DNA from: Rhynchonema sp. JSB1_4
Lineage: Eukaryota > Nematoda > Chromadorea > Monhysterida > Xyalidae
Length of the DNA: 64,000 nt
Reading direction: 5' to 3'
Assembly (NCBI GenBank): GCA_030248065.1
Contig: JASAMV010000478.1
Coordinates: 1-64,000, forward strand
Under the pieces are notes generated by a model. It saw only the letters and a list, made by a program, of their open reading frames with translations. It searched no databases and was not told the DNA's origin. Position numbers and translations under genes: made by a program. Shown here in pieces: positions 34,201 through 44,187 of this stretch. How positions within the stretch are numbered: the first letter of the stretch is position 1; every line of letters starts with the position of its first letter.

Positions 34201-37200
34201 TATCATAAAACCCAGCTCGTATGTGTTTTTGCGGTTGGCCCTCTGGTGCATCCGCACTGACGATTATCTGGTACACCGTCCTTCTGTGAAACAGGTAAAA
34301 ACGGGCCACCAGAAACCCGCAGCATTATTACACGCGGGTTCACCGGATTATTTCGGAAAAAATAAGCATGCGCAGCTGCGTACACGCAGCAAAAATGTAG
34401 TCACGTGACTCTGAAGGTTGAATAACTGCCGGGCACGAGTTTTACCAGTGCCCAGTACAACATACAGTTGCCTGTTGACACGGTGCCCTTGGTTACAGTT
34501 GCACCCCACACGCGCGGACATGAAGTGTTCTGCTTGGGTGCGGTAGCAGAGGTGAGACAACACTTCATGGCATGAACTGTTGTCTCACATGAAGTGTTTC
34601 AGACTTCACATGAAGTGTTGACTCGCATGAACTTTCTTCTCACATGAAGTATTGACATGGAATGAAGTGTTGTCCTCGGACCCTGGAGTTATACCTTACC
34701 ATACATACTGTATATCAGTGCCTGTCACGATACAAATGTACCCAGGTACATGTAGTACAGTCGACCTTCTCTATGGTGAACCTCCACATAGTGAATCTCA
34801 AGTGAACGACAGTTTGGGTCCCAATTTGCCGCTAAACCTCCCGATTACTGCTCCTTATAGTCAATATTAGTTGACGGAAACTCGTGTGACGATCGCGTCA
34901 CTTTATAAAGGGTAGACTGTACATACTACCATGTTGCCTTGATCATAAATGGAAATACTTTTTTTTTGCTAACATGCGCTTAGTTCCTTGCAGTGAACCA
35001 CGAATGCAGTGCTTCAAAGTTTGGCATGGTATGACACACAGAAACAATAGCAGCCGCAGCATTACGCGCAGTCCCACCTTGCTGTATCAAGGCTCTTTGG
35101 CTCTTCAACGGTCTTCAACTTATTTTCACAATAAATTTTTAGAAATATGCTGATAATCATTCATCGGTCGAACCTGGGCACGAAAATTGATAGATAATGA
35201 CAGGAAAGACTGTTTCTAATAGTCCACCAGTTACAAAAATGTCTTCAGTGAAAGCAGCATGTTTGATTACCAATGGGAGCATTTTAACGCTCTGATACTG
35301 TTTTGGGAACAAATTATAAGCTTCTGAACATGCGCCTCCAGTGCTAACCCGCAAAAAATTAGAACCAGCCCTAATCGTAAAAAGCGAATTAGCGGGCCCG
35401 CTAACCCGCTGACCCGCGAATTTAGATCACATTGTGAGAGAACACGCGGGAGCGAATTAGCGGGTTAGCGGGCTCGAAATTTCGCTCGCCCGCTAACCCG
35501 CAACCGGCTAATCCGCTTTTTAGGTTGTGAGAGCAAAAAGCGGGCGCATCTCGCCCACTAATCCGCTAACCCGCGTGCTATGTGAGACCGGCCAAAGCCA
35601 ACGCAAAGCACAATTAACTCTAGTTTTTTTATTCCGTCCCCCACTTTGACGTTTTTTTTGCGATCGACAGTACAGTTTGGCAGCACATTCATAGTACAGT
35701 TTGGCAGCACATTCATGCATGAATGTGCTGCCAAACTGCACTGTCGATCGCAAAAAAAACGTCAAAGTGGGGGACGGAATAAAAAAACTAGAGTTAATTG
35801 TGCTTTGCGTTGGCTTTGGCCGGTCTCACATAGCACGCGGGTTAGCGGATTAGTGGGCGAGATGCGCCCGCTTTTTGCTCTCACAACCTAAAAAGCGGAT
35901 TAGATATTTGGAAGCTAGACGTGCCAGTCGCGGAAACTTTGTCTCATTTGTTGCCCACCATGACATCATTTCCTCGAAACTGAGTCCCTTCGTTCGATGC
36001 AACTTTGTGTAACCGTTCAGTTCTAGAGCTCGATTTGTTCGCGATTGGTGGTGCTTGCGGTTTCATCAAGCTCGGAATCAGCCGTCGAGCACCTCTTAGG
36101 GTCGCGGCCACGCAAACGCGGTTGTGGGCCGCGGGTCAGCAATAATTCTATGTCCAATGACCGTCCCGCGTTTGCATGGCCGCAGTTGGTGGTCGCGGTT
36201 TGCGGGTCACTTGAAATATTTATTTAGCCATTACACACAAAAATTAACCAATCAGCGCTGTGCTACGGCAGTCTGCGACGTTGGCTGGACGCTGATTGGT
36301 TAATTTTTGTGTGTTGCACCCAAATAAATGTTTCAAGTGACTCGCAAACCGCGACCCGCAAGTGCGGCCTTGCAAACGCGGGGCGGTTGTTGGACATATA
36401 GAATATTTTTCTGACCCGCGCCCGCGTTTGCATGGCCGCGCCCTTACAACCGCTTAGCGAATTGATTGCATAATAATTTTTCACTTTTTGTTCTCAAAAC
36501 TTAATCCCGATCCCGGTACTTTTTTGGTCGGGATCGGGATCGGGATTGACTTTTTCAAAATGACGGGATCGGGATCAGAAAAAGGGCCCGGGATCCCTGG
36601 ATCGGGATCGGGATCGGGATCCCGTTCGAACAGTGGTCATAAACATATACTGTGTTTACGTGTTTATTTTTGTAGTCACGATCAGCCATCTGTTGCATTC
36701 GCACTGACGATGACCTGATGCACCGACCGTCTGCGAGGCCATGTTGTTGAAACAGGCAACCAAAAATGTGCTGCACAACTCGTATTTTGTCAGATCGTGG
36801 TGGTGACTAAATCAATCGAAACCGCTCGACCATGAAACATCAAACAGTCTGTGATGTACGCATCAGATATTCATGTTGCAGCGACCACGGCGTTCGCCGA
36901 ACCTCAAACGTTGACGTGCACGAGTGGCGCTTGGTCGGATACGAACACATTCACGTGCGCACGAGGTGAAACGCAAACTTTTCATTACCCCCTACTTTCG
37001 ACCGTGTCAGCTTTGCGGGTGCGGTTGGATTACGGTTTAACATCGGCAAGTTTTGCATCACCCATAATATCTATTTTGCGTAGAGGATAGAGTTGCAACA
37101 CTAATTTCGACCAGCGTAATATTCCTTTACAAAAGACGAACAACTTTTAGCCTGGTTGAAATTAGACCGCCAACTCTAATCGCAACTGTATAGTACGGGC

Positions 37201-40200
37201 AAAACAAAATTAGTCCATGCTAAGTCGTAGTCCAACCGTGATCGTGATCGTAGCGCTTGCCCACTTGTCCACGTAAGCTTGATAAGGCTCCAGTAGGCTA
37301 GTTTGGTGGCTAGCCTGCCTGAAGTGCATAGCTTGATTTTTATCGTGCACGCATGCGCGTGATACCATACATACTGTAGATGTACATACGACTGTATCGT
37401 GTCGTACAGATTACAGTATAGTCCATCCATCAGCTCATGGCACTTTTGTTTGGGAGGTTCAGGTTCCGTTGTGAACAACTGTTCCTTCGCAAGGCAACTT
37501 CAGAGAAAACGGCGCACAAAAATCAAATGAAACAAGATTTCTCTTTCATTTTTTTTCGTAAGCCAACCGGAACCGGAACAGCACTGGATCCTGCCAAGCT
37601 TTTCAGCTGACAGAAAGTGTCCATGAGCTGATGGATGGACTATACATTTTACTCACAGCGCACTGGTTTCAGGCTGTCGTGATCTACAGCACGACCCAAA
37701 TGTAATCGTCACTTACACGGATGCCGGAGTGGCGACTGATCACAGTCTGCTTTGCTTGTCCTCACCTGGGGCGACGGTAAGCAGTCTTGCTTGCCATGGA
37801 GGTCATTCTGAACGATTGCATAGTATTGACCAAATTTTTTACCGAATTCATTCTGCAGCTCTTCTTAATCTTGATTGAAATTTTTGGTGATGCTCTTGGT
37901 GTACGTATATACCTCAGACATACGACGGTACTGCAGGTGCAGAATTTTCACCACGCGATTTCACCATAATTTGCCGGCATGGCAAGGACTTGGTAACGAT
38001 TACGTGCATGATACAATGAGTCTGTATAACGTGTGGACACGCCAGTAAAAACGCGCTCTCAACAACGGAGGCCAACGTCGCGCATAAGCCGCAAAGCCTA
38101 CACGGTTTATTCTCACAAAAAACGATAATCTATGACCCGCTGCTGTTTTGATGCCTGCGGCTGCACAATGACTAGGAATTCAACAACTTTTTCCTGAATT
38201 GTTAAGGGGAAAATGACGTTGCGTTGCGGAATTTACACACAAAGCGTACAGTTAACGAATGTTACATGGATGCAGAAAGTGTGGTTTATTATCAGATGAA
38301 AATGTTTTGTCAGAAATACAAATATATGCACCGAGCGCAGTTGTTAAAGGGGCCGCGACATCATTATTTTTCACGATGCACCGCCTGATTTTACGTCAGA
38401 AATTGAAAGACGACATCAGGCATCGAGCTCAAAAAATTATGATATGGACTCGGTGCTTATGTAATATCTGCGAAACATTTTTCCGACAACCAGCTCCAAG
38501 CACCTGTCGACGTTGCAATTTCTGTGGCAGCTGAAATGTTTTGCAGATATTACATAAGCACCGAGTCCATATCATAATTTTTTGAGCTCGATGCCTAATC
38601 TTCAAGCGGCCGAGCGACTACAGCAAACTGACTTTTGTTCCTGACATTCGATGTTCGGGGGTGATTTTCATGCGGAAAACAGCGCGGGTCAATGTTGTTG
38701 TCTTTGTAAGACATGTTCCTTCGGATGTCGTCTTTCAATTTCTGACATAAAATCAGGCGGTGTATCGTGAAAAATAATAATGTCGCGCCCCCTTTAAGAG
38801 TGACTGAAACTAAAAATCAGGATTAATTCGATGAATTCTTATACATATATGGCAATTGTGCGACCGATATCCAGGGTTGATTCAAAAACGCTCTTAATTA
38901 AAAAAAACTTTTTTTTAAAAAAAGCTCGTTAGTTAAAATTTTTTTCAACCCAGCCGATGTCAGCGCACAGTGTTCATACTGTTCTGTTCTGCAGGCCACG
39001 GTGTCATGTAGTGAGCCGACGGGCGCAACGGGCATTGTTGATCTGGTAGCAGGCAGTGCCCCGACGACCGTGGTCACCCAGTCACAAACGGTCACCTGTC
39101 AGACTGACGGCACGTGGCGCTCGGCTGCTGGCTCGACCGAGACTTCCTACTCGTGCAAACGACGTTCGTGTGTTGGCTTTTTTCGTTTATTGGCACACAC
39201 GCTCAAATTAGGAGTTTTTTCGGGCTTCTTTTAGGCGCAGGCTTTGGTTTGAGTGTTAGGCCTAATGGCGAAATTCCAACACAGCAGCAGCACCAAATCA
39301 ATGGTTGACACTCAAACACGATTCACTGCTGACCATGTCGTTGCGGTACTTTCTTGTATACTGCTTTGTGATCTTCGTTCTGTTCAAAACCGTTGGCTGC
39401 GGACAACCAGCGCGCCATGGGTGGCGGGGCAATTGAGCAAAGCCAATTTGTGCAAGATGTACTTTGAGCAAGTGAAAAGAGCAAAGCTACAGCCGTCAAC
39501 TTTGTTCCAATGGCCAAGGCTCGCAGGCCTACTTTGTTAGGCTTCGGCCTACACGTATGCTTAGTTTTGCTACTGGGGTTAGGCCTATAAATCAAGCCTA
39601 CTCTTTTTTTAGGTTCCGCCCTATTGGTATCTGCACCTTTTCTCTTGCTGGATCCAACTGGCTTTGCTCAACTGCGCCGCGTCCGGCTTTCTCGTTTAGA
39701 ATATATCAGCTATAGCGACGGCGTCGTTTCAGGCTGCGCAATGCCGGCCGTGTCATCGAACGGCATGAACGACGAACAAGTGGACGATGCATTCCGTGGT
39801 CTGCTGACGACGCCGACGGTGGCGCACGGCAGCGCGATGACGTTGACGATATCGAGTGGCACAGCTGCCGCCACCGTGCCCTGTCATGACGTCAACGCGC
39901 CGCAGAACAAACTCAAAATTCGATTCACTGACGGCACCTACTACACGGTTAGTCACACACACAAGAGACAGGGGACAATGAATGGAACGGCTGAAGCTCG
40001 CGCCGACGTGTAGCCCATAGTGACTCCGAGATTACCATCACGATTTTAGCTGATACAAAACTAACGGAATTATCGGTCATTCCATTCTGCTTCTTTCTTA
40101 GCCAAACTCAATTTGAACGAAAGAGTTCGGCTGTGAAGCGAAAGCTTCAATGTGCTTAGTTGACCGAAGCAACAGTGACGAAGTTGCGATCTTTATGACG

Positions 40201-42555
40201 CAGTGATGCTCATACCAAAGAGACTTGGCAATCAATATTTTTTGTGCAAAGGTCGGTGAGATGACCCGAAGTGGTGTGCACCGTCTTTAAGCACTTTGAC
40301 CGCTCTCTAAGCAAAAAAGTTGACTTTTTGCTTTTTGCGTTTGTCAGAGAGAGAAAGCAAAAAGCAAAATGTTGTGAAACCCGCACAATCAGCAAACATT
40401 TATACATGCACATCGTGAAGCTGTGATTGCAATTCACGTTAGATTTTCATGTTTTTCTAACAGGATTTGCCACATTGCCTGCGGGCGTTTGCATTCACCT
40501 GGCACTGGAGGTGCAAAAACTCAAATAAAAATAAATAATAATTAGCGTGTTCCAGACCTGTGTAAGTTTTTATTTTCGGGTTTTTGCAGCCTGGTTTTGG
40601 GCATAAGAAGTCATGATGACTTTTTGCTTGTTTTCAAGTTTTTGCTTTTTGCTTTTGCTCTCTGACAAGAGCAAAGAGCAAAAAATCAACTTTTTACTTT
40701 TGCTCTCCGACACTTTTGTCAGAGAGCGGCCTTAGGGCGAGCTTAGGTTGAATCCGGAAATCGGAATTCGGAAATATGTCCGAACAACGCCTTATTTTTG
40801 CGTGTAAATTCTTGCGTTTCCCGGAAATATTTCCGGAGCCCAGAAATGTTTTGCATTTTTACATGCAAATTATTTCTGGATTCCGGATTTAAGTTCGCCC
40901 TTAGAGGGGTCATAAACACCAAATCCGGACTCCTCGACCCAAATGGCATCTCGTACGTAATGCTTGCGAAAATAACCCGTTCTTCAATCCAGTTTCCTTG
41001 GTCTCCCTAATAGACATTTCCATCACCGATTCTTGTGGCACTGGTCTGCCTCTGTTTTTGTACACGCAACGGACCACTTTTTCTTATTCTGTGCGTGCAA
41101 TATTATAGTAAATCTTTAATTTCGTTGCCTCATGCATTTTTACAGACGCAGGGAAACTCCCGTTCGAAGTCGAGGCAGGCAACAGGCTCAACACACAGTC
41201 AACAAGCCACGCAGCTGGCTCGTGTGCGTTTCGAATGTTTCAGTCACACAAACTGCGTGCAGGGTTGGGCAAAAAACGTTTTTTTCAAAAAATCGTTTTT
41301 TTTAAAAAACGATTTTAAAAAAAACGTTTTTTTAAAACGCCCAGATGACCAAAATATGCCCCCAAAAAATTGGAAAACGCTCATGTTGGGAAGAAAACGT
41401 GGTTAAATGAAGTAATTCTATGTGTTCTGAGGCAAAATAAACGGGTTTCAACCCTTTTCTAGCGAGTTGTTAAGATCCCATATCAGACCCGCATCATGGT
41501 ACCAACTTTGGCCGGGGTCATCATTGAAAATCAAACTCCATTCCGTATATGGACGTATCTCGACAAAGTAAAAATTGGTCGAAAATTTTTTGAAAAAAAT
41601 GGGACAAAAATTGATTTTCCTTGATAATCAGGGTACTTTCCCTGAAAAATCAGGGAAAATCAAGGAAATTCAGGGTTTAAAAAAAACGAAAAACGACCCA
41701 GGCGTTTTTTTTTAAAAAAAACGTCGTTTTTTTAAGAAAAAACGCCGTCGTTTTTTTGCACACCCTTACTGCGTGTGTGGCTTTTTGACTGTGTGTTGAG
41801 CTTGTTGCCTGTCTCGACCAGGGTTGGGCAAAAAAAAACGACGGCGTTTTTTCTTAAAAAAACGACGTTTTTTTAAAAAAAAAACGCCTGGGTCGTTGTT
41901 CGTTTTTTTAAATCCTGAATTTCCTTGATTTTCCCTGATTTTTCAGGGAAAGTACCCTGATTATCAAGGAAAATCAATTTTTTGTCCCATTTTTTTCAAA
42001 AAATTTTCGACCAATTTTTACTTTGTCGAGATACGTCGATATACGGAGTTTGACTTTCAGTGATGACCCCGGCCAAAGTTGGTCCCATGATGCGGGTCTG
42101 ATATGGGATCTTAGCAACTCGCTAGGAAAGGGTTGAAACCCGCTTATTTTGCCTCAGAACACATAGAATTACTTCATTTAACCACGTTTTCTTCCCAACA
42201 TGAGCGTTTTCCATTTTTTGGGGGGCATATTTTGGTCATCTGGGCGTTTAAAAAAAACGTTTTTTTTAAAAAAAACGTTTTTTTTTAAAAAAACGATTTT
42301 TTGAAAAAAAAAAACGTTTTTTGCCCAACCCTGGTCTCGACTTCGAACGGGAGTTTCCCTGCGTCTGTAAAAATGCATGAGGCAACGAAATTAGAAATTT
42401 ACCATACCACCCAGGGAGTAGGTGGCTTCACTGCGACCCCGATAACGAGCGCCGTTCGGTGCGACAACGGACTTTGGTCGATCGACACGTTTGTTGGCTC
42501 CGATGGTGTGACGTACAGTGGACGTTACCTCAGCCAGTATCAATGTGATCAATGA
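31267..42555 (+). CDS. Chain of three CCP/sushi-like modules, 5' end missing, 6 exons
   Basis: Exons: 31267-31428, 36882-36965, 37673-37776, 38995-39163, 39733-39947, 42415-42555 (stop). Phases join cleanly. Each module is encoded by two exons, with cysteines in the order C..C..C(x)GxW..C: CGDV...VTCSALG / LTCTSGAWSDTNTFTC; CRDL...LLCLSS / VTCQTDGTWRS...SYSCK; CAMP...VPCHDV / VRCDNGLWSID...YQC. VTYTNTGV and VTYTDAGV recur in modules 1 and 2. No membrane segment follows, so the C-terminus looks secreted. The 5' end is not found: the first exon starts in phase 1 and a signal peptide is missing upstream. Introns reach 5.4 kb and are full of mobile elements. Confidence 0.7.
31487..31830. repeat. 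G-rich GGGGGAGATACTGTACC repeat
   Basis: Tandem-like GGGGAGATAC segments and G runs with an A/T-rich centre, similar in style to the foldback elements at 6.5 and 8.2 kb. It starts near CCAGTGCTG; I could not define both ends. Inside intron 1 of the CCP-chain gene. Confidence 0.45.
31880..32324. mobile_element. hAT miniature element, CAGTGGT ends, exact 8-bp duplication
   Basis: Starts CAGTGGTCAATAAAAA, ends AAAAAACCACTG; GGTTAGCG flanks both sides (31872-31879, 32325-32332). It is inserted in a GCGGGTTAGCG repeat related to 35350-35900. The centre is shared with 47622-48271. Confidence 0.9.
34546..34675. repeat. TTCATG motif cluster
   Basis: GTGAGACAACACTTCATG and its inverted form CATGAAGTGTT recur at least five times in 130 bp. 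The same motifs occur at 32748-32852, so the two clusters may be the ends of one foldback unit of about 1.9 kb. Confidence 0.55.
35509..35902. repeat. Near-perfect palindrome, arms about 190 bp
   Basis: TAATCCGCTTTTTAGGTTG...AATTAACTCTAG...CGATCGACAG on the left is repeated as its complement on the right, apparently almost without mismatch. The same peptide reading appears on both strands. At the centre AGTACAGTTTGGCAGCACAT is tandemly duplicated. The outer part matches the GGCCGGTCTCACA repeat at 31850-32400. Confidence 0.85.
36097..36448. repeat. Foldback repeat, GGCCGCGGGTC/CGCGGTTTGCG arms
   Basis: The left arm contains GTTTGCGGGTCACTTGAAAT and ACACAAAAATTAACCAATCA; the right arm carries TGATTGGTTAATTTTTGTGT and TTTCAAGTGACTCGCAAAC in inverted order. 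The loop is about 45 bp. In an intron. Confidence 0.75.
36505..36630. repeat. GGGATC hexamer repeat cluster
   Basis: Many GGGATC/GATCCC units in a 125-bp stretch, in both orientations. Simple repeat with hairpin potential, inside intron 1 of the CCP-chain gene. Confidence 0.7.
38348..38793. mobile_element. TTAA-flanked foldback element
   Basis: Starts AGGGGCCGCGACATCATTAT and ends ATAATGTCGCGCCCCCT, with TTAA at 38344-38347 and 38794-38797. The flanking host repeat, compared with 19430-19500, reads straight across one TTAA, which confirms the insertion and its 4-bp target. The arms include AATTATGATATGGACTCGGT and its complement. Inside intron 3 of the CCP-chain gene. Confidence 0.8.
38872..38953. 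mobile_element. 82-bp hAT miniature element
   Basis: CAGGGTTGATTCAAAAA and TTTTTTTCAACCCAG ends; flanks CCGATATC and CCGATGTC form an 8-bp duplication with one change. It ends 41 bp upstream of exon 4 (38995) of the CCP-chain gene. Confidence 0.7.
40275..40905. repeat. Foldback repeats rich in GCAAAAAG and CCGGAAAT
   Basis: 40275-40740: the left side GCTCTCTAAGCAAAAAAGTT and the right side AACTTTTTACTTTTGC...CAGAGAGCGGCC are inverted relatives. 40745-40905: a smaller foldback with AATCCGGAAATCGG and CCGGATTTAAG-type ends. Both in the last intron of the CCP-chain gene. Confidence 0.5.
41260..41767. mobile_element. hAT miniature element A, CAGGGTTGGG ends
   Basis: Exact 8-bp duplication ACTGCGTG (41252-41259, 41768-41775). 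Left end CAGGGTTGGGCAAAAAAC; the right end is decayed, GCACACCCTT. The interior matches element B at 41819-42333 in opposite orientation. Confidence 0.85.
41819..42333. mobile_element. hAT miniature element B, inverted relative of A
   Basis: Exact 8-bp duplication GTCTCGAC (41811-41818, 42334-42341). Ends CAGGGTTGGGCAAAAAAA and TTTTGCCCAACCCTG. Contains the same CCTTGATTTTCCCTGATT block as element A, inverted. Confidence 0.9.
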
Positions 42556-43628
42556 AATCATCCGATCCACCATCCACTGGAAATTTATTTCTTTCCTTGT
42601 CAAAACACACATTTTTTCGATGGACAAGTTTTCAAAAACATCCTTGATTCCAAAAATTCCGCCGACGAGACAATGGCTTTTTATGTGGGTGAAATTATTG
42701 TAAGTGGTGATCGGTTCAAACACTGCACGCACGGTGTGCTCTCATATTACACTCTTCTGTCCACCATTGTTCTTTATTGTTTTGCATAGTTTCTCACAAA
42801 AAAAGAAATACCGCCATAGCCAAAGTGTTGTGCGGTTGACAGCAACCATTCTTGTTCCTATACTGTATGAGTTCGATGAGGGCTTTCTCGAATAAGCCCC
42901 CACTGGGTCCGTCAGCAGCTTGATAAAAGCTAAAAGTCCCGGGTTCGACACCCTCGTGGATTGAAAATTTTTGATTTTTTTTAAATTTCGCATTTGAAAA
43001 TGATCACTGACGACAACAATCATAATATGCCGCCGAACACGGCCTTCCGTTCGTATTTTCCATATCCTACTTATATAAGGCTTTGGTTTGGGCAGCCAGC
43101 CTCAAAATTTGATTGTTTGTCAGTATACATTTGCAGAAAATAATGCTGCCCCCTTTGTCAATATGCTTGCTGCGAATGAGCTGAAAAAGCAACCCAAATT
43201 TTGCGCCGGACTACCTCAGCCAAAGCCTAAAAATACATAAGTAATGGTGCATACAAATGGGGGCAGCAATAAATCGTGGGGTACTGTATGTATTTTCTGA
43301 TCACGCGCACAGTTGCGTACCATCAGCCAGAAATATTGGAAATTAGCCATTGAAAAACAAAACTAACCATTTACATGATGATTTGCTCCTTGTGAGACGC
43401 ATTTACGTCAAAATGATTCTAACATTTTAACAGGAAATTTTCTTTGATAATGCCATACAGTGTTGGAGATAGGATCGTGCTCATGTCAGTCTGTCGATGT
43501 CAGTCTCTTTTTCCCATACTTGTATGAAATCCTTAACTACTGAGAACGACAGACTGACAAATCAGACTGACATGAGAATTACTGGCGTATAATGGCCACA
43601 TTGTGAAAGCAAACTACATTAATCAGCA
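42556..43628. other. No gene; 3' flank with small foldbacks and a B-box-like site
   Basis: A GGGTTCGACACCC motif at about 42939 resembles a pol III B box, but no cloverleaf forms around it. 43060-43215 is bounded by GGCTTTGG and CCAAAGCC. 43479-43577 is a small inverted repeat of CATGTCAGTCTG. Nothing coding is supported. Confidence 0.4.
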
Positions 43629-43633
43629 AACTA

Positions 43634-44009
43634 TATCGCGGAAGCGACTAGGCATAGGGAAAGTCAGCTCCTGGCATTGTGTAGCGCTTGGTTGAGTGAT
43701 GCCGTTAAGTGTGAATGGATGTCCGTTGTAGTTTAGATTCAATATTGCCAGTTCCGATAACTCAATATTCCGATGCTCAATAATACAAGATTCATTACGT
43801 CAGAAATGTAATACAGCTCAATATTACACAGCCGACACACAAAGTCTCAATCTCAACAGTGAAAACAGAATGTAAAGCACACACAGACGGAACAGACCGT
43901 CAGCTTATCAGCAGCATTACACATGCATTATTCAGCCAAAACATGTTCTTTAGAAATCACACGCTCAAGAGCACCATGCCGTTTCATGGAGAACTGCCGG
44001 TTCTCCACA
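43634..44009 (-). repeat. 3' LTR (376 bp), distinct U3
   Basis: Shares 43634-43943 with 45845-46154 (one difference noticed). Its first about 65 bases on the minus strand (TGTGGAGAACCGGCAGTTC onward) are unlike the other two LTRs. A purine tract GAAAGTGGGGAG precedes it. Confidence 0.8.
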
Positions 44010-44187
44010 CTCCCCACTTTCAGAAAAGAAAGTAATTAGTTAACCGAAAAGGGAATACCGAAGAGTAATGACCTAACGTTACTCATTAAAAGTGTAGGTA
44101 GATGATTGGTTGTTGTTTGAGAGCGAAAATAGATGCATCCGAGAGTGAGTGAGTTCTTGCCCGTCAATGATCACTGGGCAGAATCAT

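Larger units (their letters stand above)
32333..36096. other. Repeat-rich intron of the CCP-chain gene
   Basis: Holds two clusters of TTCATG motifs in opposite orientation (32748-32852 and 34546-34675), GCGGGTTAGCGG repeats (32333-32410, 35350-35508) and the palindrome at 35509-35902. Open frames between are short and domain-less. Confidence 0.45.
41108..42402. repeat. Palindromic repeat with intron-like termini, copy 2, carrying two insertions
   Basis: The left arm starts GTAAATCTTTAATTTCG; the right arm ends CGAAATTAGAAATTTAC. Two hAT elements (41260-41767 and 41819-42333) sit inside. Removing them restores a unit like 58923-59191. The right end is 12 bases from the last exon of the CCP-chain gene. 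Confidence 0.8.

Noticed and set aside
35520..35891. The same 81-residue frame on both strands
   Set aside because: A product of the near-perfect palindrome, not two genes.
42915..42965. Possible tRNA or SINE from GGGTTCGACACCC
   Set aside because: Only a B-box-like motif; no acceptor or D arm can be paired.
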